Positions 7,943-19,240 of a stretch of 64,000 bases of DNA are shown here, one piece after another. Source of the DNA: Roseiarcus sp963751165 (lineage in GTDB: Bacteria; Pseudomonadota; Alphaproteobacteria; Rhizobiales; Beijerinckiaceae); assembly GCA_963751165.1 (NCBI GenBank), contig CAVVTP010000010.1, positions 62,001 through 126,000 of the forward strand, read 5' to 3'. Position numbers and translations under genes: made by a program. Each line of letters starts with the position of its first letter. Position 1 is the stretch's first letter. Below the pieces are notes generated by a model that had not been told where the DNA came from, did no database searches, and saw only the letters and a list, made by a program, of their open reading frames with translations.

Positions 7943-8826
7943 TTGACCCCGCCGGACAGCAAGCCGGAAATGTAATATCGCTGCAACGCCAGGTAGACGG
8001 CGAGACAGGGGATGATGGAAATGACGATGCTCGCTTGAAGGGCCCCCCAATCGACCTCGCCATGATGGCCGCTGCGTACGCTGACCAACAGGATCGGCAC
8101 CGTGAAGGAGGACTCGCGGCTCATGAAAATGAGCGCGGCGAGGAACTCGTTCCAGGAGTTGATGAAGGCGAACAGCGCGACGGTGACCAGGCCTGGGACG
8201 GCAAGCGGGAGGAAGATGTAGGTCAGACGCCGTCCAGCCGAGCAGCCGTCGATCATCGCCGCTTCCTCGATCTCGCGTGGGATCGCTTCGAAGCTGTTGC
8301 GCATGAGGTAGATCGAAAACGGCAACTGGAGAATCGTATGCACGATCGCGAGGCCCACTCGGGAGTTGACGAGGCCGACTTTGGCGAAGTCGAGATAGAG
8401 CGGCGTCAGGATCGCTTGATAGGGGATCATGATCGGCGCAAGAAGCATGAGGAACGCGACTTCCTTTCCGCGCATGGTGAACCGAGCGAGCCCGTAGCCG
8501 GCCGGCGCCGCGAGCGCGATGCAGGCTACAATCGTCATGAGCGCCACCAGCGCCGAGTTGCCGACATAGGTGGCAAGGCCCGCCTGGTAGTGGATGACCT
8601 TGAAATAGTTCGCCAGACTCAACGCGCGGGGCAGATAATGCGGCGGCACGGCCGACGCGTCCTCCGGCGTCTTGATCGACGCCAGGAACGACAGGACGAT
8701 CGGCGCGCTCATGATTGCGATGACGCCGAAGCAGGCGGCGGCCGCGAGATAGGCGGCAGGGGCGGCGCGCCGCCCGTGCGCCGCCGACATCACGCGAGCA
8801 TCGGATGCAGGCGCAGCCGCACTCAT
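7939..8826 (-). CDS. carbohydrate ABC transporter permease, MalG type
   Basis: A 295-aa inner-membrane protein with about six hydrophobic segments. The cytoplasmic coupling (EAA) loop reads EIEEAAMIDGCSAGRRLTYI, followed by the LPLAVPG segment typical of CUT1-family MalG permeases. It pairs with the permease encoded just upstream, with which it overlaps by four bases, to form the channel of the sugar importer. A long polar N-terminus precedes the first membrane segment. No ATPase gene accompanies the pair. Confidence 0.85.
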   Translation of the reverse strand: MSAAAPASDARVMSAAHGRRAAPAAYLAAAACFGVIAIMSAPIVLSFLASIKTPEDASAVPPHYLPRALSLANYFKVIHYQAGLATYVGNSALVALMTIVACIALAAPAGYGLARFTMRGKEVAFLMLLAPIMIPYQAILTPLYLDFAKVGLVNSRVGLAIVHTILQLPFSIYLMRNSFEAIPREIEEAAMIDGCSAGRRLTYIFLPLAVPGLVTVALFAFINSWNEFLAALIFMSRESSFTVPILLVSVRSGHHGEVDWGALQASIVISIIPCLAVYLALQRYYISGLLSGGVK

Positions 8827-9704
8827 GACGCCTGGCTCCGAGCCGTCAGCGTGATCTGCAGAGTCGAGAAGGCGAGAATGATCAGCATCAGCACGATCGA
8901 CAGCGCGGCCCCGTAGCCGAGCCTGAACGACACGAACGAGTTCTGGTAGATCCAGTAGACTGCGGTGAAGGTCTGTCCCCTCGGGCCCCCCGAGGTCATG
9001 ATGTAGAACTGGTCGAAGGCGAGCATCGATCCGATCGCGCTGACGAGTGTCGTCAGCAGCAGGACCCGGCTGGTCAGTGGCAAAATCATCAGCCGAACCC
9101 GGCTCCAGTAACCGGCGCCATCCATCACCGCGGCCTCGAGAATGTCGGGGTTGATCGACTGGATTCCCGAGACGAACAAGACCATGCCAAAGCCGACGAC
9201 CTTCCAGGTGATCGAAATGACGACCGCCCAGAACGCCAGATCCGCGGTGACGAACCAGACGATCGGCTCACGAATCAGGTGGAGATCGACGAGAAGCTTG
9301 TTGAACAGGCCCACCTGCTCGTCCAAGAGCCAGAACCATAAGAGGCTCGAACTCGAGAGGCCGATGACGACAGGCAGGAACACGATGGTCCGTGTCAGGC
9401 GTTTGAGCAACGTATTTTCGGTGGTCAGCAGCGCCAACGCGAAGCCGAGAACCATCAGGATGGGCGTGAGGACGAGGGTGTAGGTGACCGTGAACCGAAG
9501 CGCGCGCCAGAAGCCCAAGTCGTTCCAGATCTTGAGGTAGTTCTCGAAGCCGATGAATTTTCCGCCGCCGAGCAGCGAGCGGTCGGTCGCCGACATCAAG
9601 GCGAGCTGACCGAGGGGAACGAGCACGAAGATCGCGACGAACAGCAGGGCCGGCGCGGCGAACAGCCAGCCCTGCAATTGTTGTGAGCGCCCGGCGTGCT
9701 GCAT
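8823..9704 (-). CDS. carbohydrate ABC transporter permease, MalF/UgpA type
   Basis: A 293-aa CUT1-type permease: N-terminal membrane segment (LFAAPALLFVAIFVLVPL), then YLKIWNDLGFWRALRFT, and the coupling loop NPDILEAAVMDGAGYWSRVR. It partners with the MalG-type subunit that follows. A GGAG ribosome-binding site sits about ten bases before ATG. The gap to the binding-protein gene is 30 nt, so the genes are probably co-transcribed. Confidence 0.85.
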   Translation of the reverse strand: MQHAGRSQQLQGWLFAAPALLFVAIFVLVPLGQLALMSATDRSLLGGGKFIGFENYLKIWNDLGFWRALRFTVTYTLVLTPILMVLGFALALLTTENTLLKRLTRTIVFLPVVIGLSSSSLLWFWLLDEQVGLFNKLLVDLHLIREPIVWFVTADLAFWAVVISITWKVVGFGMVLFVSGIQSINPDILEAAVMDGAGYWSRVRLMILPLTSRVLLLTTLVSAIGSMLAFDQFYIMTSGGPRGQTFTAVYWIYQNSFVSFRLGYGAALSIVLMLIILAFSTLQITLTARSQAS

Positions 9705-9734
9705 CGGTTGCCGCTCCGGTGGGGCTGAGGCGTG

Positions 9735-10982
9735 CTACTCGCTGGCGATCTCCTTCATCTTCTGCCGCGCCTCCTTGATCGCGCCGTCGACGTCGCCATC
9801 GAAGATCGCGCGCTGCAGCATGTTGATCCAGGGGCTCGAGTCGGAATTCACCATGTCGGCGAAATGGTAGACCCATGGCACGTAGCCGATGGCGAGCGCC
9901 TTGGCCGTGGTCACGATGCGCGGATCAGCGGCGAAATATTTGTTGTTGGCGAGCGAGGGACGGGACGGCAGGATGTTGTTCTTGGCGAGCCCGTCGAGCT
10001 GGGCCTCGTTGGTCAGTTCCCAGTGGATGAAGGCTTTTGCGAGAGGCACGTGCTTGGAGCCGACGGGAATCGCTACGACGTCGCCGCCGACAAAGGCGGA
10101 CGCCTCTCCGTCCTTCATGCCGGGCAGGAACGTGACGCCGAAATTCATATTCGGCGCGTCGCGCTTCAGATCTGAGATCAGAAAGCCGCCGCAGCCTTGA
10201 ATCCCGATCTTCCCAGACTTGAACAGAGCGGTGAAATTCGCCCCGTTGTCGGCCTGCGCGCTTTTCGGCACGAGTCCCTCGTCCCACATTTCCTTGAATT
10301 GTTCGAGCACTTGCTTGACGCCGTCGCCGGTCAGGGCTTCGTCGTTTCCGTTGGCGGGGAGAATCTTCGACCCCGAAGCGACCATCATCGGCGAGGTGGT
10401 GAAGATGTTGCACCCGGGGCAGGAGCCGGAGAAATAGAATCCGTAGATGTCGGTCCCGAGCGCGCGAATCTTCTTCGCATCGGCTTGGATTTCCGGAACG
10501 CTGCTCGGCGGCTTGTCGGGATCGAGGCCTGCCTTCTTGAACAGGTCCTTGTTCCAGATGAGGATCGAGACGTCCGGCGTGAAGCCCGCGCCGTAGATCT
10601 TGCCCTCATAGGTGGCGATATCCTTGTAGGCCTTCGCGACGGAGGCGTAGTTCGGGTCGGAATTCAGGTCGGCGGTGAGGTCGGTGAGGAATCCGGCCTT
10701 CATGAAATCGGGCATGTAAATGAGGTCGAAGGACACGAGATCCGGGACTTCGCCCGCCTGGGCGCCTGTCGCGAGCTTGGTGACCATCTGGTTGTCCGGG
10801 ATGGTCGTCAGCTCGATCTTGCCGCTGTGTGTGGAATTCCAGAGATTGACCAGGTGCGCGGCGGCATTCGTTCCGCTGGCCCGCACCCACATCGTCATGG
10901 TGTCGGCGAACACCGGCTCTCCAAGGGCGGTCGAACCGATCAGCAGGGCGGCGAGCGCGGCGCAGGGTGTCCGTTTGTTCAT
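9735..10982 (-). CDS. ABC transporter sugar-binding protein (CUT1 family)
   Basis: A 415-aa periplasmic solute-binding protein. The start at 10982 has an excellent ribosome-binding site (GGGAGGAAAC) and opens a Sec signal peptide (MNKRTPCAALAALLIG, cleavage about VFADT). The mature part shows the family-1 extracellular solute-binding pattern: MTMWVRASGTNAAAHLVNLW, PDLVSFDLIYMPDFMKAGFL and YGAGFTPDVSILIWNKDLFK. It should deliver the sugar or oligosaccharide used by the GH127 enzyme. The open frame extends upstream into the duplicated leader, but nothing there looks like protein. Confidence 0.85.
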   Translation of the reverse strand: MNKRTPCAALAALLIGSTALGEPVFADTMTMWVRASGTNAAAHLVNLWNSTHSGKIELTTIPDNQMVTKLATGAQAGEVPDLVSFDLIYMPDFMKAGFLTDLTADLNSDPNYASVAKAYKDIATYEGKIYGAGFTPDVSILIWNKDLFKKAGLDPDKPPSSVPEIQADAKKIRALGTDIYGFYFSGSCPGCNIFTTSPMMVASGSKILPANGNDEALTGDGVKQVLEQFKEMWDEGLVPKSAQADNGANFTALFKSGKIGIQGCGGFLISDLKRDAPNMNFGVTFLPGMKDGEASAFVGGDVVAIPVGSKHVPLAKAFIHWELTNEAQLDGLAKNNILPSRPSLANNKYFAADPRIVTTAKALAIGYVPWVYHFADMVNSDSSPWINMLQRAIFDGDVDGAIKEARQKMKEIASE

Positions 10983-11050
10983 CAGTTTCCTCCCGGGATA
11001 CCGGCATTTAGAATTCTGTTTGTCGGAAAAGTAGCCCCTCCGAGTGAAGA

Positions 11051-11066
11051 GGGAAAAGCTTTTCCC
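11051..11066. promoter_or_regulatory. candidate LacI-type operator
   Basis: GGGAAAAGCTTTTCCC is a perfect 16-bp palindrome 68 bp upstream of the binding-protein start and directly downstream of the predicted -10 box. That is where a repressor would block initiation. Assignment to the lacI-type gene of the same operon is inferred from position and symmetry. Confidence 0.6.
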
Positions 11067-11070
11067 ATTC

Positions 11071-11099
11071 TTCGTAGCGCGAACCCGGCGGTCCGGCAA
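11071..11099 (-). promoter_or_regulatory. candidate sigma-70 promoter of the sugar operon
   Basis: On the minus strand TTGCCG (11094-11099) is followed by a 17-nt spacer and TACGAA (11071-11076). The boxes are weak matches but spacing is ideal, and the palindromic operator follows within five bases. Confidence 0.45.
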
Positions 11100-11352
11100 C
11101 GGAATTTGGTCGTGGGACCGGCTCTCAAACCTCGTCTTCGACGCACGAGCCGATATCATCAAGCCGCGTACGCTATTTGCGCATTGCGACCTTCCACGGC
11201 GCCAGCGCCAATGACCGCGCTCCGCCTTCGCGATGCTCCGGCGGCGCCTCGATCGATGCCTGCTTCGGGCGGTCTCTGCGCGCACAGGCTTTGGCGCGAA
11301 CACGCGCAACGCGCGCCAGACCTGACATTCGGCCAAAGCGCACTTCCCGCCG

Positions 11353-11704
11353 AACCCGAAATTCAAATTCAGCCCGCCCCGTTTCAAAATGTGTTGACGA
11401 GGGCAGATGCGCCGAATATATACCGCCCGCTTTCGGCAGGTCGTAGAGCTTCGCTGTATTGGACGGCGCGTTCGATACCCAACGGCTCTAAACGCTGACG
11501 ATCTCATCGACGAGCCATTTCCGGCCCCCGGGCCGGTTCTGTTTTGCATGATCGCGGGTCCGGCTGCGATCCTCTGCTTTCGGCGGCGCCCGAACCCGAA
11601 TGGGTTTCATGGGCGCTTTCGGCTTCGCGCGTTTCCATGAACGCGCGACGGTGAGCGACGGAATTCTGTCCGGCCCTGCGGCCGGGCGACAGGAACACGA
11701 AGTT
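11353..11704 (+). repeat. right copy of the 352-bp repeat: native rpsL promoter and leader
   Basis: The partner of 4272-4623. Here it runs directly into rpsL (ATG 11716). The transcript would have a leader of nearly 290 nt with short stems, for example GCGCGTT pairing with AACGCGC near 11630-11650 and CCGGCC with GGCCGG near 11670-11683. The two copies bracket the sugar island. Confidence 0.9.
11394..11422 (+). promoter_or_regulatory. sigma-70 promoter of rpsL
   Basis: TTGACG (11394-11399), 17-nt spacer, TATATA (11417-11422). It is close to consensus and the only strong promoter pattern upstream of the str gene group. Confidence 0.7.
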
Positions 11705-11715
11705 AAGGGCTCGAC

Positions 11716-12087
11716 ATGCCGACCATCAGCCAGTTGATCCGCAAACCGCGGCAACCGAAGACCTACCGCGAAAAGGCCCGCCACCTCGAGGCGAGCCCGC
11801 AAAAGCGCGGCGTCTGCACGCGCGTCTATACGACGACGCCGAAGAAGCCGAACTCGGCGCTGCGCAAGGTCGCCAAGGTTCGCCTGACGAACGGCTTCGA
11901 AGTCATCGGCTACATTCCCGGCGAAGGCCATAACCTGCAGGAGCACTCGGTCGTCATGATCCGCGGCGGCCGCGTCAAGGATCTGCCGGGCGTGCGTTAT
12001 CACATTCTGCGCGGCGTGCTCGACACCCAGGGCGTCAAGGACCGCAAGCAGCGCCGCTCGAAGTACGGCGCCAAGCGGCCGAAGTGA
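11716..12087 (+). CDS. rpsL: 30S ribosomal protein S12
   Basis: A 123-aa S12, full length, opening MPTISQLIRKPRQ. It carries TTTPKKPNSALRKVAKVRL and the GEGHNLQEHSVV and RVKDLPGVRYH segments of the decoding centre. The lysines changed in streptomycin-resistant mutants (TPKKPN and RVKDLP) are wild type. First gene of the str group. rpoBC, usual upstream neighbours, are absent here because the sugar island lies in between. Confidence 0.98.
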   Translation: MPTISQLIRKPRQPKTYREKARHLEASPQKRGVCTRVYTTTPKKPNSALRKVAKVRLTNGFEVIGYIPGEGHNLQEHSVVMIRGGRVKDLPGVRYHILRGVLDTQGVKDRKQRRSKYGAKRPK

Positions 12088-12106
12088 CCGGAGCGGAGCG
12101 AGGGTC

Positions 12107-12138
12107 ATCCCCGGACGAGCGAAGCGAGACCCGGGGAT
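12107..12138. repeat. REP-like palindrome in the rpsL-rpsG gap
   Basis: ATCCCCGG at 12107-12114 pairs with CCGGGGAT at 12131-12138 around an ACGAGCGAAGCGAGAC-type centre. From memory this resembles a dispersed intergenic palindrome common in Hyphomicrobiales genomes. Confidence 0.6.
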
Positions 12139-12158
12139 CCTTCCGAGGGTTTCAATGA

Positions 12159-12180
12159 ATGCCCGGTCAAGGCCGGGCAT
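12159..12180. repeat. second REP-like palindrome in the rpsL-rpsG gap
   Basis: ATGCCCGG (12159-12166) pairs with CCGGGCAT (12173-12180) around a short loop. It also resembles dispersed alphaproteobacterial intergenic repeats. It lies 22 nt before rpsG. Confidence 0.6.
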
Positions 12181-12202
12181 GACTGAGAGAGAGAATTAGG
12201 AC

Positions 12203-12673
12203 ATGTCCCGCCGCCATTCCGCTGAGAAACGCGAAATCATTCCCGACGCCAAGTACGGCGACGTCGTGGTCGCGAAGTTCATGAACACGATCATGTACGA
12301 AGGCAAGAAGTCGGTCGCGGAGAGGATCGTCTACGGCGCGCTCGACAACGTCGAGGCCAAGGTCAAGAGCGACCCGCTCGCGATATTCAAGCAGGCGCTG
12401 GAAAATGTCGCGCCCGCGGTCGAGGTGCGTTCGCGGCGTGTCGGCGGCGCGACCTATCAGGTGCCGGTCGAGGTGCGCACAGATCGGCGCCAGGCGCTGG
12501 CGATCCGCTGGATCATCTCCGCGGCGCGCGATCGAAACGACAAGACCATGGTCGACCGCCTGTCGTCCGAGCTGCTCGACGCTTCGAACAATCGCGGCGC
12601 TGCGGTGAAGAAGCGCGAAGACACCCACCGCATGGCGGAAGCGAACCGCGCATTCGCTCACTATCGCTGGTAA
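12203..12673 (+). CDS. rpsG: 30S ribosomal protein S7
   Basis: A 156-aa S7 (MSRRHSAEKREIIPDAKYGD, then RRVGGATYQVPVEVR and ending AFAHYRW). Primary 16S rRNA 3'-domain binder. In E. coli S7 represses its own operon by binding the rpsL-rpsG gap. Here that gap is occupied by two REP-like palindromes, so the same mechanism cannot be assumed. fusA follows after 33 nt. Confidence 0.98.
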   Translation: MSRRHSAEKREIIPDAKYGDVVVAKFMNTIMYEGKKSVAERIVYGALDNVEAKVKSDPLAIFKQALENVAPAVEVRSRRVGGATYQVPVEVRTDRRQALAIRWIISAARDRNDKTMVDRLSSELLDASNNRGAAVKKREDTHRMAEANRAFAHYRW

Positions 12674-12706
12674 GCGGCCGTCGTCCACGCACCCGGGATC
12701 AGGATA

Positions 12707-14782
<2,076 letters not shown>

Positions 14783-14830
14783 GGCGCGTCCACGCGTTGA
14801 AACTGAAGGGTCACGAGAAGGAGTCCGGCT

Positions 14831-16021
<1,191 letters not shown>

Positions 16022-16037
16022 GGCTTCACGACCAGCG

Positions 16038-16067
16038 AAAAAAGGGCGGGGCGCGGAATGCCCCGCC
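16038..16067 (-). terminator. intrinsic-terminator-like hairpin facing the minus strand, tuf-rpsJ gap
   Basis: GGCGGGGC (16045-16052) pairs perfectly with GCCCCGCC (16060-16067). On the minus strand the stem is followed by six T (A-run 16038-16043). On the plus strand there is no T-run. No minus-strand gene ends here. Confidence 0.5.
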
Positions 16068-16089
16068 GGCGCCGGCAGGGAATTGACAC

Positions 16090-16398
<309 letters not shown>

Positions 16399-16456
16399 GG
16401 ATTTGCCGAGCGCCTCTTCGACCTTTCTCGTACGCGCTCTCGAAGGATAAACGCCA

Positions 16457-17182
16457 ATGCGTTCAGGCATCATCGCAAAGAAGCTGGGCATGTCCCGGAT
16501 CTTCACAGACGCGGGCGATCACGTGCCGGTCACGGTCCTCCAGGTCGATGGCTGTCAGGTCGTCGCGCATCGCACGCAGGAAAAGAACGGGTACACCGCC
16601 CTCCAGCTCGGCATCGGCAAGGCCAAGGTCAAGAACGTCTCCAAGGCCGAACGCGGCCGGTTTGCGGTTGCGCATGTCGAGCCGAAGATGCGGCTTGCCG
16701 AGTTCCGCGTCGCCGAGGACAAGATGATCCCGATCGGAGCCGAGATCACCGCCGACCATTTCGCCGTCGGCCAATATGTCGACGTCACCGGCGTGACGAT
16801 CGGCAAAGGCTTCGCCGGCGGCATGAAGCGGTGGAACTTCGGCGGCTTGCGCGCCACCCACGGCGTGTCGATCTCGCACCGATCGATCGGCTCGACCGGC
16901 GGTCGCCAGGATCCGGGCAAGACCTGGAAGAACAAGAAAATGCCCGGCCACATGGGCGTCGATAAGGTGACGACCCAGAACCTGCGGGTCGTGCAGACCG
17001 ACGTCGAGCGCGGCCTCATCCTGGTTCAAGGCGCGGTGCCCGGCCATGCCGGCGGCTGGATCGCCGTGCGCGACGCGGTGAAGAAGCCGCTGCCGAAGGA
17101 CGCGCCGATTCCCGGCAAGTTCCGTGTTCACGGCGAGGCGGCGCGCGAGGGCGCCCCCGCCGATGCGCCCAAGGGAGAATGA
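16457..17182 (+). CDS. rplC: 50S ribosomal protein L3
   Basis: A 241-aa L3. Opens MRSGIIAKKLGMSRIF and holds the long loop FAGGMKRWNFGGLRATHGVS, followed by GSTGGRQDPGKTWKNKKMPGH. The C-terminus carries an extra alanine/proline/glutamate-rich tail (about 25 residues), common in this order. rplD follows after 4 nt. Confidence 0.97.
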   Translation: MRSGIIAKKLGMSRIFTDAGDHVPVTVLQVDGCQVVAHRTQEKNGYTALQLGIGKAKVKNVSKAERGRFAVAHVEPKMRLAEFRVAEDKMIPIGAEITADHFAVGQYVDVTGVTIGKGFAGGMKRWNFGGLRATHGVSISHRSIGSTGGRQDPGKTWKNKKMPGHMGVDKVTTQNLRVVQTDVERGLILVQGAVPGHAGGWIAVRDAVKKPLPKDAPIPGKFRVHGEAAREGAPADAPKGE

Positions 17183-17186
17183 GGTC

Positions 17187-17807
17187 ATGAAGTTCGACAT
17201 GACGTCGATGGACGGATCGGCCGCGGGCTCGCTTGAACTCGACGACGCGATCTTCGGCCTCGATCCGCGCGCCGACATCATCGCGCGCATGGTGCGCTGG
17301 CAACTGGCCAAGCGCCAGTCCGGAGACCACAGGACACTCGGACGAAGCGAGATCAATCGCACCGGGAAGAAGATGTACAAGCAGAAGGGCACCGGCGGCG
17401 CCCGTCACGGCTCGGCCCGCGTGCCGCAGTTCCGCGGCGGCGGCCGGGCGATGGGTCCGGTCACGCGCAGCCACGCGCACGACCTGCCCAAGAAGGTGCG
17501 TGCGCTCGCGCTGCGCCACGCGCTTTCCGCCAAGGTCCGCGCGGGCGGCCTCGTGGTGTGGGAGAAGGCGGAGCTCGCCGAGGGCAAGACGAAGGCGCTG
17601 CGCAATTCCTTCGCCAGGGCGTCGCTGAGCAACGCCCTCATCATCGACGGCGCGCAGGTGCACGAGAACCTGACTCGGGCTGCGCGCAACCTGCCCCAGA
17701 TCGACGTGCTGCCGGTCCAGGGCGTCAACGTATACGACATCATGCGCCGCGAGAAGCTCGTGCTGACCAAGGCGGCAGTCGAAGCGCTGGAGGCGCGGTT
17801 CAAATGA
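17187..17807 (+). CDS. rplD: 50S ribosomal protein L4
   Basis: A 206-aa L4. The exit-tunnel loop reads NRTGKKMYKQKGTGGARHGS and FRGGGRAMGP. The start at 17187 (MKFDMTSMDG) has GGGAGAATGAGG upstream; an upstream in-frame ATG inside rplC was rejected. It overlaps rplW by 4 nt. Confidence 0.97.
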   Translation: MKFDMTSMDGSAAGSLELDDAIFGLDPRADIIARMVRWQLAKRQSGDHRTLGRSEINRTGKKMYKQKGTGGARHGSARVPQFRGGGRAMGPVTRSHAHDLPKKVRALALRHALSAKVRAGGLVVWEKAELAEGKTKALRNSFARASLSNALIIDGAQVHENLTRAARNLPQIDVLPVQGVNVYDIMRREKLVLTKAAVEALEARFK

Positions 17808-18100
17808 ACAGGGACGCTCGCCACTACGACACGATCGTCGCCCCCGTCATCACCGAGAAGGCGACGATGGCGTCCGAAAGCAACCAGGTCGTCTTCAAGG
17901 TGGCGCGCAACGCCACCAAGCCGCAGATCAAGGAAGCGATCGAGAAGCTGTTTGACGTCAAGGTGACCTCGGTCAACACCCTCTTGCGCAAGGGCAAGAC
18001 CAAGGCCTTCCGCGGCGTGCGCGGGCGGCAGCAGGACATAAAGAAGGCGATCGTCACCCTTGCGGACGGCCATCGCATCGACGTGACGACCGGCTTGTGA
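17804..18100 (+). CDS. rplW: 50S ribosomal protein L23
   Basis: A 98-aa L23 (HYDTIVAPVITEKATMASE; VFKVARNATKPQIKEAIEKL; TLLRKGKTKAFRGVRGRQ). It lies at the tunnel exit and docks trigger factor and SRP. Start chosen at 17804 because it overlaps the rplD stop (ATGA) and gives the family length. Confidence 0.97.
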   Translation: MNRDARHYDTIVAPVITEKATMASESNQVVFKVARNATKPQIKEAIEKLFDVKVTSVNTLLRKGKTKAFRGVRGRQQDIKKAIVTLADGHRIDVTTGL

Positions 18101-18114
18101 GGACTTAGAAGGCC

Positions 18115-18954
18115 ATGGCTCTCAAAACCTACAATCCGACGACGCCGGGTCTGCGCCAGCTCGCCCTCGTCGACCGCAGCGAACTCCACAAGGGCAAGCC
18201 TCTCAAGACGCTGACCGTCGGCCTTAGCGAGAAGGGCGGCCGCAACAACGCCGGCCGGGTGACCGTGCGCTTCCGTGGCGGGGGCCACAAACAATCCTAC
18301 CGCATCGTCGACTTCAAGCGGCGGAAGCTCGACCTGCCCGCCAAGGTCGAGCGGCTCGAATACGATCCGAACCGCACGAGCTTCATCGCGCTGATCAAAT
18401 ACGCCGATGGCGAGCAGGCCTATATCATCGCCCCACAGCGTCTGGCGGTCGGGGACGAGGTGATCGCTGGCGTGCAGGTGGACGTGAAGCCCGGCAACGC
18501 CATGCCGCTCGCCAGCATTCCGGTCGGCACGATCGTCCACAACGTCGAGATGAAGATCGGTAAGGGCGGCGTCATCGCCCGCTCGGCCGGCGCCTACGCG
18601 CAAATCGTCGGTCGCGACCAAGGCTACGTCTCGCTCCGCCTGAATTCCGGCGAGCAGCGCCTCATACATGGTCAGTGCTTCGCCTCGGTCGGCGCGGTGT
18701 CGAATCCGGATCACATGAACGCCTCGCTCGGCAAGGCAGGCCGCAACCGCTGGCTTGGCCGCCGCCCGCACAACCGCGGAGTCACCATGAACCCGGTCGA
18801 CCACCCGCACGGCGGCGGCGAGGGCCGCACCTCCGGCGGCCGACATCCGGTGACGCCCTGGGGCAAGCCGACCAAGGGCAAGAAGACAAGGACCAACAAG
18901 TCGACCGACAAGTTCATCGTCGCGTCTCGGCACGCGCGGAAGAAGAAAGGCTGA
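18115..18954 (+). CDS. rplB: 50S ribosomal protein L2
   Basis: A 279-aa L2 (MALKTYNPTTPGLRQLALVD; RVTVRFRGGGHKQSYRIVDF; MNPVDHPHGGGEGRTSGGRH). The peptidyl-transferase-proximal histidine in NPVDHPHGGGEG is present. Complete; rpsS follows after 3 nt. Confidence 0.98.
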   Translation: MALKTYNPTTPGLRQLALVDRSELHKGKPLKTLTVGLSEKGGRNNAGRVTVRFRGGGHKQSYRIVDFKRRKLDLPAKVERLEYDPNRTSFIALIKYADGEQAYIIAPQRLAVGDEVIAGVQVDVKPGNAMPLASIPVGTIVHNVEMKIGKGGVIARSAGAYAQIVGRDQGYVSLRLNSGEQRLIHGQCFASVGAVSNPDHMNASLGKAGRNRWLGRRPHNRGVTMNPVDHPHGGGEGRTSGGRHPVTPWGKPTKGKKTRTNKSTDKFIVASRHARKKKG

Positions 18955-18957
18955 GCC

Positions 18958-19236
18958 ATGACGCGCTCGATCTGGAAGGGGCCGTTCGTCGACGGCTATC
19001 TGTTGAAGAAGGCCGACGTCGCGCGAGGTTCAGGCCGCTCGGATATCATCAAAATCTGGAGCCGGCGCTCGACCATCCTGCCGCAGTTCGTCGGACTGAC
19101 CTTCGGCGTCTACAATGGCCACAAGCACATTCCCGTGCTCGTGTCGGAGGAGATGATCGGCCACAAATTTGGCGAGTTCGCGCCGACGCGGACGTTCCAC
19201 GGCCATTCCGCCGACAAGAAGGCGAAGAGGGCGTAA
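18958..19236 (+). CDS. rpsS: 30S ribosomal protein S19
   Basis: A 92-aa S19 (MTRSIWKGPFVDGYLLKKAD; RRSTILPQFVGLTFGVYNGH; TRTFHGHSADKKAKRA). Complete. Spaced 3 nt from rplB and 4 nt from rplV. Confidence 0.98.
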   Translation: MTRSIWKGPFVDGYLLKKADVARGSGRSDIIKIWSRRSTILPQFVGLTFGVYNGHKHIPVLVSEEMIGHKFGEFAPTRTFHGHSADKKAKRA

Positions 19237-19240
19237 CTCC

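Larger units (their letters stand above)
10983..11352. other. control region of the sugar operon, no gene
   Basis: Between the binding-protein start and the right repeat I see only the promoter and palindromic operator described separately. The outer part (11101-11352) shows no convincing coding frame or structure. Confidence 0.5.

Noticed and set aside
10983..11549. A 189-codon extension upstream of the sugar-binding protein
   Set aside because: It runs through the promoter, the operator and the duplicated rpsL leader. The signal peptide and AGGAGG-type site place the start at 10982.
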